DNA of 64,000 bases. Source: Sweltsa coloradensis. Its lineage: Eukaryota > Arthropoda > Insecta > Plecoptera > Chloroperlidae. The notes under the pieces were generated by a model. That model was not told where the DNA came from. It saw only the letters and a list, made by a program, of their open reading frames with translations, and made no database searches. Location: positions 1 through 64,000 of the forward strand of contig JAMZAV010004564.1 in assembly GCA_024449915.1 (NCBI GenBank), given 5' to 3'. Made by a program: the position numbers and the translations under genes. Every line of letters starts with the position of its first letter. Position 1 is the stretch's first letter. Shown piece after piece: positions 32,100 to 43,770 of the stretch.

Positions 32100-33960
32100 G
32101 CGATTTTTTTGTTTTGTTCTTCACCTTTTTAAAAACCTTTTGGGGAAATCCGTCCTTTCCCAAGCCTCCTCAACCCGGGCTGGAAAGCAGGTGCAGGCTC
32201 GAGGCTTGACGAGCCACACGCCTTGGGACCCGCCCCAGTTTTTTTTTTAACCTTTTAAAACCTGCGGTTTGTCAAGCCCCCCCCCGACCCGACCCAGGTC
32301 TTTCGGGGAACACGCCGTGGGCCCCCGGCCCCTTAACATTTTGATCACCTTACGGGAGCCCCCAAGGCACATGAAGGGACAAACGGGTAGCCCCCCAAAA
32401 GGGTCACATGAGGGGACAACAGGTAGCCTCCAAGGTCACATGAACGCAACAGGTAGCCCCCCAAGGCACATAAAAAGGACACACGGTAGCCCCCAAAGGG
32501 GTCACCTAAAGGGACCACAGGTGGGGCCTCCAAGGTAAATTTGAAGGACCGGAGCAAAAACCCCCTCCCCCCTAGGGGCGATACAGTTGTTTTCGTTTAT
32601 CGCCCCGGGACGATTTAAACGCCAGTTCCCGGGAAAATACTATTTTAGTACAATCAAATGCCCCTCTTTCACCTCAAAAAGGTGCCGTGACGCGGGGCCC
32701 GCCGTTTTTTTTTTTGTTTTTTTGGGGTTTAAGGACCGTAAACCCCATTGGGTTCATAGCCCAAAATTTGGCACCACTTTTAACCTGGGAGGGGGGGGAG
32801 GAGGGGCCCAGGGCGGGTCAAAACCCAGCCACGGGTAAAGGGGGGGAAAAGGGGGGGGGTTTCTCTTTTTTCTTTGGTGGGCCCATTGTTTTTTGGTGTA
32901 AATTTTTGGTCATCGTCTTTCGAGGGGCCCGTAAAGGGGGAAGGGGGGCATGGTCCCCGAGGGACGTTTGCCAGACCCTCGCCTCAAATTTTGGGGGGGA
33001 TTTAAAATACTAAAACTTCATACAGCTGATGTTTGTGGGGTTTAAATTTTTCTTTTAAATCCCCTTTTTAAAAACGTTTTAGCAGAGCCATGTTTGGGGC
33101 CCAAATTCTCCCCCGGGCCCCAGACATACTGTGTAGGATCCCGAAATTTTAAAAGGGACATTTGGTGGGAATTATTTTTGAACTAAACCGGTCTGTCACC
33201 CCCCAAAAAGGGAACCTAACCTGTATCTTTAAAATATCCCTGTGACAAAAGGGGGCCTTGGGCCCTATAACCTGCGGGAAGGTCCGCTAGGCCTCCCAAT
33301 TTCGGGTTTGCGTAAGAAGGGCCCAAAAACGGGTTTTTGTGGGAGGCCTGGGCCCTCCAAAGCCTAGGAAAGCTAGCTGGGGGAAAATAGGGGCCGGGTG
33401 GGGCCCAAAGGGTGGGCCCTAGGCCTTATATGGCATCTCCCCCCTTTCACTTGGGCCCCCAATTTTATGGGATTGTGTCTTTGGAAAGGTTTTTGGACAT
33501 GGGCCCTATTTAAAACATTTCTTCCCCTGGTAATATGCCAAACAGAAAAAAACCATTTTGAGAAAGGCCTACGAAAGCCCGCCAAAGCCTAGGTTTCAGA
33601 GGGGCACAGAAATTTTGAGGAAGTGACATGTTTATTTTGAGTTTGACACACTGACAATGTCAACAACAAGTAAGCAGTTTCTACATAGAACCCAAAAAGA
33701 AAAACACGCAAACCAAACTAAATCTCGGCAACAGAAATTTTTGGTTTTTTGTGTTCACCCGGGCCCTTTCCCGGAAAAGTTTTTTTAATGACGGCGTAAT
33801 CAAGGGTGGGGTCTTTTAAATAGGCCCACCAACAAAAAAAAAAATTCCGATCCGAAGCCATTTTTCGCTTTTCCCATTCCCCCCGATTTGGGTCCCCTTT
33901 ATGAAAGGGTGTAAAAGTTAGCTAGACGTCCCCTTTTCTTCGAATCTTTGCCAAAAGAAA
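32100..33960. other. Probable low-quality or mis-assembled block
   Basis: Base composition and texture change sharply: long homopolymers, doublets such as GGGCCC and TTTAAAA, and few normal words. 32770-33125 is recognisably repeat E (27790-28090) but with bases replaced by neighbours or inserted in runs. The same smearing affects 32155-32230, which echoes GAGCCACACGCCTTGGGACC from 31850-31920. Open frames here should not be trusted. Confidence 0.6.
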
Positions 33961-34542
33961 CCAATTTGCTTGTTGAAAATAACTTATAATTATTGTACTC
34001 CTACACGTAGATCTACTTATTTAACTTATGGTGGTATGTACATTTAGTGTTATCTTCCGTAAACATTGCATGTTTGGTTTATTTTCGTCTTGGGCGTGTC
34101 ATGTCGGATTTGATCCTAGGCCTAATATTGGTTTTTAATTTCAGTTAATAGGCCTAGGGGCTAGTCATCGGCCTACGACTTCAGCGTTAATTGAGTCATG
34201 AGGAAGTCCCAACCTAAGCGAGACATCAAAATGCGTCGGCCTAAACATCGGTCTAGGCCGACCTAGCCGTAAATGGTCCTAGGACTGCAGGCTACAGCAG
34301 AGCCTTGTAAAAACATTACCAAATTAGGAAACTGTGTGAGCTAGGGCCTAGGCCCTAGGCTGTAACCTTGCTCATCAGGCAGGTCCTAGCCTAGACCGTG
34401 ACTGTTGCAATCACAGTTTGGAGATATTGATCAGGTAGGCCAATGTTTAGTTTAGAACCTAGGCCTACTAGGCTAGGCCCCTAGGCTAGGCTAGCCTCCT
34501 AGCCTTATAATAGATGTTCTTACTATTCTGGCTAAAGCAATT
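33961..34542 (+). other. Region upstream of the DENND2 start codon
   Basis: Normal-looking sequence resumes, with many AGGCCTAGG words. It probably contains 5' UTR and promoter or a 5' intron, but no TATA box, splice acceptor or initiator could be assigned with confidence. Confidence 0.35.
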
Positions 34543-36963
34543 ATGTCTCACACTTTTCTACCGAGCGTAGGATCGAGTCGTGTCGAAAATATAAAAAAGC
34601 GTTTTGAAACGAATACAAGTGGTTCTGGTTTTGAAAGCGTATCGCCCAGATTTTCACCGGAGAGAGGCACAACTACCTTGACATCGCCGCACAACTCTTT
34701 CCCCGTCGAACCCGTTATAAGGCCGTCGTTTGCCGTGAAGAAGGGGTCTCCGGCTATCCGTAACAGGATTTCTAGTCAGTCTCCGAGCAGGTTGAACGGC
34801 AAGACTAGAACCACTTCACCGGCCAGATTTCCCATCAAGTATGAAAGGCAGGCTAGCAGTTCGTCTACAAGGGGTAGTAACGTGAAGCGTAGTCCCGCGT
34901 TTCGTTGTGATAAGATTGTGAAAGGAAGGAACGTTGTGGGCAACTCTCGTTTGACCGGAGATCGACCAAGGTCGTACTCGGAGAATACTTCGCAGTCGAG
35001 AGACACGCTCGGAAGTAATACCAACGTCAAGAGGCTAAACTCCTCGCCCACGAAACCAATGGAGGCCGTACAGAAACGTCAAACCTCGCCTGCCGAACAA
35101 AGCAAACCTTTAAATCTTGACGAGCTCTCTTCAGTTTTTTCCCAAAGAAACTTAAAATCAAGATGTAAATCTACTGTGCCCAACATTAATCCAAAGCCAG
35201 AGATATTACAAAAACCTAATATTAACCCCTCGTTCTCACCCGTTGTAGAAAGATTATCTCCACCTAAGCCTAGCCCTACTAACATTAGCCATAATTATCA
35301 ACCTACAAAACCAAATTTAAGTACAAATAGGCCTAGTCCTAGTCCTGCGGAGTATGCGGTAGTTGATAAACGTGCCAAACTCTCTCAGACAAGACCGACG
35401 CCTTCTAGCCCGACCAAAGGTGATGGCGACAGTCCGTTAGCAAGACATCGACCTAGGCTCAGCCCCAACAACAAGGCCGTTCTTGATTTCGATTCCAAGG
35501 ATTTAAATACGACGGCAGAACCATCATCTGGAACCAAAGATCTTAATAGGCCTATAGTACCTGCTCAATTTAGTGCTACTGTCTACAATTCAGAAAGTAA
35601 TGAAAGGTTTTCAATCAGCGAACAAACAAAAGATTTAACCATTGTGACGGATGATAGGTTAAATTCTGGGGTTACCGAAACTTTGCAAGAGGATAGTCGA
35701 GAGAACTCGGGTCAAGATATTGGCGTAAGTAGATTGCAGTTGACAAACACTCTTAAGAAGGCGCTCAGTTCTCCCTTGCCGGCCGGTCCCCCGCCTAAGA
35801 AGCCCCCGAGAACGTTTGCTCATTTGGGGATAACGCCATTAAAATCAACAGATCGGAAAAGTGTTCTGGAACGAGTACAAAGAATAAACGATACGGGCGA
35901 CCAATCATCACCGGCTAGTTCGCTGGTGCTTTCACACAGCAATGACTTGCAAAGTAAATCGGTAACAAACGCAAGTTTGTACGGTAGGACGAGACAGCTG
36001 CTAGGAAACACTGCACAAGTCGCCAACGCCACAATAAATAACAGTCCAAATAATAGCTTTAGCAACCTTATTGCACCGAATGATATGCGTAGTATTAGAA
36101 ATGTGTTCCCTACGAGGAAATCGACTGAGAATTTATCTGTGCCTTTTAAAATGAATCGTAACGACCTTGAACCGAAGAAACAAAACCTCGACCCGTCGTC
36201 TCCTACGAACCAGAGCAGAATCATGACGAAACCAGTGAGGTCGAGAACGGAATCGGAAATAATGCTGAAAAAGCTGGAAAATGTTTTACAAAGTCATCAA
36301 AATGGGGGAGTTGTTTTGAGGCCAAAGAGTCCGTGTTCGCCTCGACGATTGGTCGACAAAGCAACAGGGCCGATGAGTCAGAATTTCGACCGACTTAACA
36401 TGAATGTGGGCTATTCTTCCGTCCGACCATTACCGACAGTGCCAAGAGACAAAAAGACTATTTCATATCAAAATTCCGAGCCGAATAAACTTTTTGGAGG
36501 ATGTCTGGAGTCGATAAGTTGCGTGGGTATCGACCCGCAATACGCGCGCACGAGCAACTTCTACGAGAAACTAAACGCCAAGAATTCGGAATTCTTCGTG
36601 ACGGGTTACACGGATCTCGCCTCGAACCAGGAAGAACTCGCCCAAGTTCCGGCGAACAAAATCCAAAGAGATTTGCGGAAATCCAGCTCCGCGGAGCACA
36701 TCTATGCTGAGCCGTTTGAATTTCTTGGAAAGAATTCTGCAGCGATGACTACGCACAGCCTCGAGACGAAGCCCAGATTTAACGGAAATAAAGTACCTGT
36801 TTTAGCCGTGACTTGCGACAAGATCGTAGAGATTGGCCATTTCCGAGACAGAACGAAACGCTCTCCGAACCTCGACATCTCGACGCCTGTGCTACGCAAT
36901 ACAACGAATCCAAACGTAGATCGTATGGAGGATAGAAATCGTTCTGATGCCCTTCACTATTTG
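34543..36963 (+). CDS. DENND2: DENND2-family protein, first coding exon (large disordered N-terminal region)
   Basis: Opens with ATG at 34543 and stays open for 807 codons to the donor TTG|GTGAGT at 36963/36964; beyond that the frame only reads through into intron. The encoded region is Ser/Pro/Asn-rich and basic with no globular domain, apart from a proline-rich SH3-ligand-like stretch at residues 411-427 (PLPAGPPPKKPPRTFAH) and scattered SP/TP phosphosites. Long unstructured N-termini before a C-terminal DENN module are usual in DENND2A-C, which exchange GDP for GTP on Rab GTPases (Rab9 family) at endosomal membranes. The family assignment rests on the uDENN exons at 61.7-62.9 kb, which join in phase; this exon alone would not identify it. 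The exon ends in phase 0. A 5' UTR exon upstream is likely, but I could not place it. Confidence 0.85.
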
Positions 36964-39250
36964 GTGAGTTTTGTTACAGAAAAATTGCTTTTGTGTATGG
37001 TAATTTGCATTGCATTGCATTCTGCATTGGATTTGGGTTGAATTCCACGTTTTATCAGGACTCCATGTTTGCTAACTATAGGTAGGCTATTCTCTTAAGG
37101 CCTTCAAACTTTCATCGAAGCATGTCTTGGGTACTAGAGGTTGAACCCAGAAAAGCATGCGTGTCATAAACACATATTTTGTGTCATTAATATGGTGGAT
37201 TAGACGAAATATTCTTTGTTTGTAATCGCATTGCATTCATTCTGCTGGATTTGGGTTTGAATTCACTTTTATCAGCTCATGTGCAATATAGTTATTCTTT
37301 TAAGAGCTTAACACATCAACGAAACGACATCAAAAATTGTATTTGAACCTAAAAGCCGCGGTTCATAACACGTATTTTATTCATAATCAGGATTTAAAAG
37401 CGTTATTTCCTAACGTTAACCTGAAATGCTTTCGCCGGACAGCATTCTTTAACCCAAATTTATTTTTTAAATAATTAACAGCCTACACCACCAAAATTGT
37501 ACTGTAGTATTATAGTCCAAGGATAGGCCTAACCAACTTAATCTCAACACGCATTTAAACCAGCTTCACAGTGTAACTCTAAGGACACATGCCTTAATAC
37601 GCCTGGGACCCTGGCACCTCCACTCCACCAAATTAATAGCTTTGAAACATTACGTGACCTACACTATTTACCTAAGTTTTTTTTTAGTTTTTTTTTAGCT
37701 CAAAGTGAAGGCTACGCATCAAACCGTAGTAATTCCCGTTTAAACTCTGGCTACCTAATGCAGCTTTAAAGTTAAGGCCTAAACGTTGTGATTATTGTTC
37801 TAATGTAAGACTAACAAATTAGATGAAGATAGTAAACCTGGAAGTTAATTACCATGGATGCTCTGTGCGACCCTAAATTATAAGAAAGTCGTTGGTTAAA
37901 TCTTAACTTTATTTTAAAACTTTTAACAATATGGTAGACTACCTACCAGTAGGCGGAGGCGTAGGCCTACCTAAGCCTATGTAAATGCCTTGCCCCTAGA
38001 TGCCCATAGGCCTACTTAATAGGCCTAGGCATAACTATATTTTAGTCCTATCTGCCCTAATGATGTAGGCTAGGTAGCATATTTAATAGGCCTACAGCCG
38101 TTTAAAAGTTTTTGCTATAAATTTAATAGCAATTTTAATCAATTTACCCCACACATAGTGGCATAGCCTAGGTCCTATATGTAGGCTAAGCTACACTATT
38201 AACTGATAATTTTGAGGATGTGCAAGTGCAGAATCACTCTGCGCACTTTGCGAATAGGCCTACGCCTACCCCAACCTTTGTGCAGAACCCTAACCTATTC
38301 ATTGGTCTAGCGGACTCTAGCCTAACTGAAATAACAGTAACTGAAACCACTTTAAAAACTAGGTAGGCCTAACTAGTAATTTACATTTATGGTTGTGCTG
38401 TACACACACACTTTATAAAACATAGCCTACCTACTTGTAACACCAGCAATAAAAAAGCAACTAACAACATTTAATAGGGGCCTCTATGCATTCGCATTCC
38501 AAAGTAATTCCGGTCCGCTAAGTGATTCTTCACTATTACCAACATTAGGTTTCATTTAAAATTTTAGTTAGGCCTACCGGTAGGATAGCCTACTTTTGTA
38601 GACCGGTACCTAGTCCATTTCATAACTGTGATATCCTGCGGTCTATTGAATCTAAAGCATTTCGACTGGTGAAGGCCTGTTGTTATGCGGCTATGCCTGA
38701 CAGCCTGAGGTGGTGGAAGGAGCACGTTAATGTTTCATTACGCTTTGCCTACTAATGCCTGGGGACAAAGATTTGCTTTAAAATAAACCTGTCTGAAAAG
38801 TTCATAGGTTTATCATTGACATTGAGCTAGTATTGTAGCCTAGGTATAGAAGGCCTATATTTGGTCCTGTTAGGCATGGACCTGTGATTTACTTCATGCA
38901 TCGTAGGCTGATTGATTGATTGATTGATTGATTGGTTTGGTAGGTATTGTAACCTTAGGTGAAAGTCGGTGGTTGGGTACCTTAGATTTACAATTAATTT
39001 TGGCATTTATTGACATCCCATTTTCTTTGTTTTCTGTAAGACTTGAATTTGCCAACTTTGTAGGTAGATCTAACCCCTAGGCCTAGAATATAAAATGTAA
39101 GTTAATGCACCTGGTATTTTTATTTATTTAGGCTATTTAGGCTACCTAGTACCTAGGCCTACTCTACCTTTAATTATTTAATTACGGGTACGGTAGGCTA
39201 CCCCAAAAAAATATTTTGCACCACATAATCTATAGCATAATAGATATTAA
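36964..39250 (+). other. DENND2 intron 1, 5' part without recognised repeats
   Basis: This stretch starts with two loosely similar copies (36985-37080 and 37195-37290) sharing the words GCATTGCATTC and TGCTGGATTTGGGTT. It then holds AT-rich sequence with many AGGCCTA words and a (GATT)n run at 38909-38934. I see no open frame, RNA gene or TIR element. Confidence 0.5.
38909..38934 (+). repeat. (GATT)n microsatellite
   Basis: Six to seven GATT units in the first DENND2 intron. Confidence 0.9.
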
Positions 39251-39269
39251 TAGGAAGGGCCTACTACTC

Positions 39270-39745
39270 AAATGATCGGCTTTAACTTGGTATTTTTTTG
39301 TTCCACTTACTAGAGCATCGTAGGCTAGGCCTACCAATCTTAAATGGCCCTTTCCCCTTTATAACATTGTGTCTAAAAAACTGCAAATATAGGGCTAGGT
39401 AGGCCTAGCCTACTCTCAAACACACAAAAATACCTTCCAAAATCACACCCTTTCTTGGTACAGGACCAGTAGGTAATGAGCATATTTTGACCAAACCACT
39501 TGCCCAAATTACATTACAAAATATAGCGGATTTACAGAAAAGGCTGCCAAGTAGCTAGGTCAATAATAGACAATACTATTTTTTTTGGATCTAAATCCTC
39601 CTAGGTCACAGGGCATAAAAATCCGGAAATTACCAAGTTTGAAATTTTTTTCGGGTAGGCAGACCTAATAATTTTTCTGTTAGTAATTTCTAAATTCATA
39701 ATTAGTTAGCCTGAATGAAATATATTTTTTGAGTTTATCGAGTGT
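39270..39745 (+). repeat. Dispersed repeat I
   Basis: Inverted match to 49590-49930 (AATCACACCC, GACCAAACCACTTGCCCAAAT, ATATATTTTTT). No function seen. Confidence 0.5.
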
Positions 39746-39749
39746 GCTT

Positions 39750-40385
39750 GGTAGGCCGGTGCTGATTCGGTTATGCCCAAGATAAATGGTGGAAACACCC
39801 CTCTACCCAACTAAATGTTGGAAAAAAGGCTGTGATATATACTATATATCGGGTGAATACCCCTTTATTAGGCCTAACCTTTTCAGGAGTGGTTTTTTTT
39901 AAAACATTTTTTTGCAGATTTTTAACTTGGCCTATAAAACTAGGAATGTACATTTTGTTCTGAAGATGACTTCATTGATGGAGAGATCGATATTCAAGTA
40001 AAAAAAAATGTAAAAATTTTTTTTTTTTTGGATAATTTTAAAATTTGAAAAAGCAAATGTGCTGCGGAAGTAATATTACGGCCGTACTCTAGAAAAGGTT
40101 AACTAGACTGAATGAAATATATTTTTTGAATTTAGCGGGTGATTACCCCTAGTATTTTCTCATGTGAATGTCACAGAGACATGGAGGCATTTGAAGTTTT
40201 AGATTTGTTTTGTCACATATCAGTCTAGACTACCTTGCCACTGTAGGCCTAATTTTTTTTTTTTTTAAATGTTGATCTTGAACACTAATGTTATATCACT
40301 ACACTTTGTTCCAACATCATTTAGTTGGGTAAAGGGATGTTTCCACCATTTAAATCTTGGGCATCACCGAATCAGCACCGGTCTA
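39750..40385. repeat. Inverted repeat of ~70-bp arms around 500 bp
   Basis: GGTGCTGATTCGGT, GCCCAAGAT and GGTGGAAACA at 39758-39817 recur inverted at 40325-40385. The interior holds repeat H (39884-40105). Confidence 0.55.
39884..40105 (-). repeat. Dispersed repeat H
   Basis: Reverse-complement match to 16871-17091. Shares AAAGGTTAAC and TAATATTACGGCCGTA at one end and CACTCCTGAAAAGGTTA at the other. Confidence 0.55.
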
Positions 40386-40850
40386 CCAAGCTCGGCACCT
40401 CATCTTCTTCCTCATTCTCTTGTCGCAACAACAGCTCTCTCCTCATCTCCCTGTCCTCCCACCATCTTTCTCTCTCTTCAACCACTACCCACTCATCTCC
40501 TCTCTCCTCCACATCTGCCTGTACTTGATCTTGCCATCTATCTAGAGGTCTTCCCACTCTTCTCATATCATTCTTTAGCTCAAATGCTTGTCTTGGGATT
40601 CTATTCTTCTCCATTTTTCTCATATGTCCATACCATCGTAGTCGCTCCTTTCCCATCTTGAACTTTAGGCTCTTTACTCCTACTTTCTTCCCTATTACAC
40701 TACTTCGTATCTTGTCCAACTTTGTCACACCTGCCACACTGCGTATTAACTTCATCTCAGCTGCCTGTATAACACTTTCTTCCTTCCAGCCCATTGGCCA
40801 CGTTACAGCACCATATGTTAATATAGGCAGGTAGTAGGCCTACATCTTAT
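40372..40850 (-). pseudogene. RTE-like LINE ORF2 C-terminus
   Basis: A 140-codon open frame plus upstream LPILTYGAVTWPMGWKEE gives the RTE/endonuclease-RT end: Y-G-A-x-T-W, IRSVAGVTKLDKIRSSVI, ERLRWYGHMRKME, GRPLDRWQDQVQADV. No N-terminal RT or endonuclease is present. Open frame despite being a fragment, so perhaps fairly young. A 90-bp piece is repeated at 42130-42225. Confidence 0.75.
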
Positions 40851-41060
40851 ATAGGCCTAGGAGCATTTTGCATTTTTTAGGGAAATGCTTAAATTCCAAA
40901 TTAACTTTCTGATCACTAAAAAAACAAAAAGTCTGTCAGAAAAAAGGAACATGTAATTACTGTTGTTTGTTCATGGCAGATGCTGTGTTGCTTTCACTTG
41001 CACCGTTTAGCTGGGTGAAGGGATCGTTATAAATAAAATAAATAAACACATTTGTATTAA

Positions 41061-41630
41061 TTCTAGTGTGAACAAATGCCTATCGGCTAGTTAGATTGGA
41101 GAAGGGTTGACAGGTTGGGAAAGCAAAGAAAACATAAATCCCAGCCTGAAGGGCTGGGGGCAACAAAACTTTTCACCTGCTGTTGACATCTGCATCTAAT
41201 TTAAAGTTGCTACCTTAATCCACGACGCGTTTCGTCCTTCTGGGACTCATCAGGCAGATGGTGGCCACTAAAAATCATCTAACTACATGCAAACAAAACT
41301 CACAATCCATAACCAAACCTGTGGTAGGGCCATGCAAGAAGCAAATTCTGCTGTTTTTTATTTGCTAATGATGACAACATGCTTGCAGAATTTGCTTCTT
41401 GCGTGGCCTTACCACAGGTTTGGTTATGTATTGTGAGTTTTGTTTGCATGTAGTTAGATGATTTTTAGTGGCCACCATAGAAGGACGAAACGCGTCGTGG
41501 ATTAAGGTAGTAACAACTTTAAATTAGCTGCAGTTGTCATCAGCAGGTGAAAATTTTTGTCGCTCCCAGCCCTTCAGGCTGGGATTTATGTTTTCTTTGC
41601 TTTCCCGTCCTGTCAACCCTTCTCCAATCT
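41061..41630. mobile_element. Foldback (palindromic) element with hammerhead ribozyme, 14-bp direct repeats
   Basis: From about 41091 to 41630 the two halves are near-perfect inverted copies of about 260 bp each around an AT-rich centre near 41350. A 14-bp direct repeat CACATTTGTATTAA flanks the block at 41047-41060 and 41631-41644, the length expected of target-primed retrotransposition rather than cut-and-paste. The left arm carries a full hammerhead core on the minus strand. The right arm has the same sequence minus about 16 nt covering CTGATGAGTCC. Penelope-like elements and retrozymes are the known animal carriers of such ribozymes, and Penelope long repeats can be inverted. Confidence 0.7.
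41218..41259 (-). ncRNA. Type I hammerhead ribozyme with minimal stem III
   Basis: Minus strand: stem I ATCTGC / GTGGAT (two G-U pairs), core CTGATGA (41253-41247), stem II GTCC-CAGAA-GGAC, GAAA (41233-41230), then CGCGTC with the predicted cleavage after the C at 41224. Stem III would be only 2-3 bp with almost no loop. That is the form known for Penelope-associated small hammerheads, which cleave best as dimers. All invariant core bases are present. Confidence 0.8.
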
Positions 41631-41683
41631 CACATTTGTATTAAGAGTACCCACTCAGTCATATTGATTGCCACCATTGAACA

Positions 41684-42123
41684 TGAGGCACTTTCGTTTA
41701 CCGGTACCTCACCAGAGTAGCCCGTCCAGTCAGTTATGTCACGTGATTTTACGTCACACGATCAGCATTTTCAACCCGAGTAAACGAAAGCGACTCGGAG
41801 GTGAGTTTGTTGGTCCATGTTAACGTTTGTTTGTAAAAAGGCAGCACAAGGTCTAGGCCTATACTCAATAATAATGTTTTGTGCCAAAATATCCACAAAT
41901 CGCCCACAGCAATTTATGAACACCACCTGTCAAATTCACATCGTTCCGTATTTTCCGCCATAACCTGAACTAACCCTGCTCCCGAGGCAGGTCACTTTTT
42001 TGGTGATCGGGTTGTATAGCATGGTTCGGCATAGTTGCCGAACGCACCAGAGTAACCTGCTACTGACCGGGTTTACTATCCGGACTAGCAGGTTGTTCTG
42101 GCGAGGTAAACGAAAGCGGCTTT
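41684..42123. mobile_element. TIR element with CACTTTCGTTTACC ends
   Basis: GCACTTTCGTTTACCGGTAC plus CTCACCAGA at the left matches the reverse complement of TCTGGCGAGGTAAACGAAAG at the right. 440 bp, no coding capacity, no clear duplication. Confidence 0.55.
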
Positions 42124-42871
42124 GGTCATCACAGAATCAGCGCCGGTCTGCCAAGCTCGGCACCTCATCTTCTTCTTCTTCCTCATTCTCTTGTCGCAAC
42201 ACCAGCATCCTCCCACCATCTTTCATGTTGATCTACATGTTTCATATTGTTACGTACCTATGTAGGCCTACATCTTATGTTAGTAACAGCCGGGGACATA
42301 ATTTAATCAAGAGGTCTGGTAGATACCTATTTAGCCGACATCCCGTGGTCAACTCTCTGTGCACGTGGTTTGTATCGCCTTGTGAACTGCATTATCGATC
42401 AATGGAAGACCCGTAGACTATTTAAAGTTATTAATATTATTTAGGGGGCTTTGAATGACTCTTGGTCAACAAAATTCCGAAAATAGTCTAATGCTCTCTT
42501 TACGTTCCATATTATATTTCTTCTAGGCTTGATAGTTCCTCTCGTGAATTGTGAATTTTCCTTTGGCGGTAGCATCCATGTTTTTTATTTACGTCCATTG
42601 TTGCTGTTCACACGGCGATACAAATCACGTGCACAGAGAGTTGACCACGCAATGTCGGCTAAAGAGGTATCTTCAAGACCTATTGATTTAATTATGTCCA
42701 CGGCTGTACCTACATACAAGTGTGCACGGCGTAAATCTAAAATATACTTTCCACGAGCTCATGTCACTTTGTAAGTCTGATGAATACTCGTAAGGAAACA
42801 TGAAACTAATTGGGTTCTGTTTTGTTTTAAATAGGCTACACGAGTGACACAAACAACACTTTTGTTTGCAG

Positions 42872-43069
42872 TGTACACCTCTCAACACGGATAACTCGGA
42901 GCCGCGTCCGATGGACCAAGAAGTGGCGTCGGACAGCAAAGCGCCAAGACCCGAAGAAGAAGTTCCGTCGGAGGGAACAAGTTCGGTTCCCGCGCTTCTG
43001 CGTCTGGCGGCGCTCGTGAAGGGGGGCGCGGGCTCGAGCGAAGCGAACCCACAGCTGAACCAGAACAAG
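42872..43069 (+). CDS. DENND2: DENND2-family protein, internal exon
   Basis: Acceptor TTTTGTTTGCAG at 42860-42871 and donor AACAAG|GTACGC at 43069/43070 bound 66 whole codons, phase 0 at both ends. This matches the phase-0 donor of the large exon and the phase-0 acceptor at 55564. The peptide starts CTPLNTDNSEPRPMD and is acidic then Ala/Leu-rich (PALLRLAALV), ending NPQLNQNK. GC content is far above the flanking intron, typical of coding sequence here. No domain is recognised; it extends the low-complexity region before uDENN. A SINE tail begins only about 15 bp after the donor. Extra small exons between 36964 and 42871 cannot be excluded. Confidence 0.75.
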
Positions 43070-43083
43070 GTACGCAAAAATAT

Positions 43084-43345
43084 ATAAATATATTTGTATT
43101 TAGAGTCTACCAACTCAAGTCACATTTAACTGGCTGTCAGTGGTAGACATTATATTTAACGCCAACCAGGCCAACTCTGTAGGCGTCGACACCATCGACT
43201 AGCAAATTACCAACTAGAGGCCGGCATAATATTTAAGTAGGAAACACCGATCAATCAAGCTGGACACGATTCCACCCGCGGACATTTCCAGAATCAACAA
43301 GGTTAATTCGGAACAACCTTATTAAGTGGATTGTTGCTAGGACAC
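43084..43345 (-). mobile_element. SINE family S copy abutting a DENND2 exon
   Basis: Minus orientation, tail at 43084-43110 (TATTTGTATTTAGAGTCTAC), body to about 43345. The tail lies 15 bp from the splice donor at 43069. Confidence 0.65.
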
Positions 43346-43364
43346 TTGGCTCTTGGGGTCTTGA

Positions 43365-43770
43365 TCACCATGTTTTTTCTTCTTGTGCAAAGTTGGCCTC
43401 TTCAGCCATTCTTCTGTCTTGCTATCCAATAAGACTGCCTCCTTTTCTATCCTGCTCAGGTCATCCATCGCCTCATCGGGCAGGGAGTCAATGTCATTCT
43501 TGAGGGCGGCGCATCTGAAGAGATGCGCTCTGTCTTGATCTTCTAAATTACAAAGTTTGCAGGTGGCCGGTTCGTTTGTAATGTTGAAGCGGTAATGCTT
43601 AAGGTGATTTCTTGAACGCCCTATTTGTGGTCGCTTAAATGCACGCAGTACAGAGAGACGCGGAGTGAGTGCGCCAGGGGTCAGGCTCTAGGCTGATTAG
43701 ATCAGATTGGGTTTATAGTTCTCCAGCCGACAGTAATGCTCCACAGTAATGCTCCACAGTCTACAAAGGT
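43365..43770 (-). pseudogene. LINE C-terminal fragment (zinc-binding end of ORF2)
   Basis: Minus-strand frame reads TCKLCNLEDQDRAHLFRCAA, DEAMDDLSRIEKEAVLLDSK and then a Lys-rich end. The CxxC..HxxxxC pattern follows RNase H in several LINE clades. Frame decays upstream of 43570. Confidence 0.6.

Noticed and set aside
32269..33585. Several open frames of 64-108 codons at 32.2-33.6 kb
   Set aside because: They are rich in Gly/Pro/Arg from homopolymers within the block judged to be of poor sequence quality.
36964..37041. Last 25 codons of the 832-codon frame beginning at 34543
   Set aside because: They follow a good GTGAGT donor and encode sequence unrelated to the rest; treated as intron read-through.
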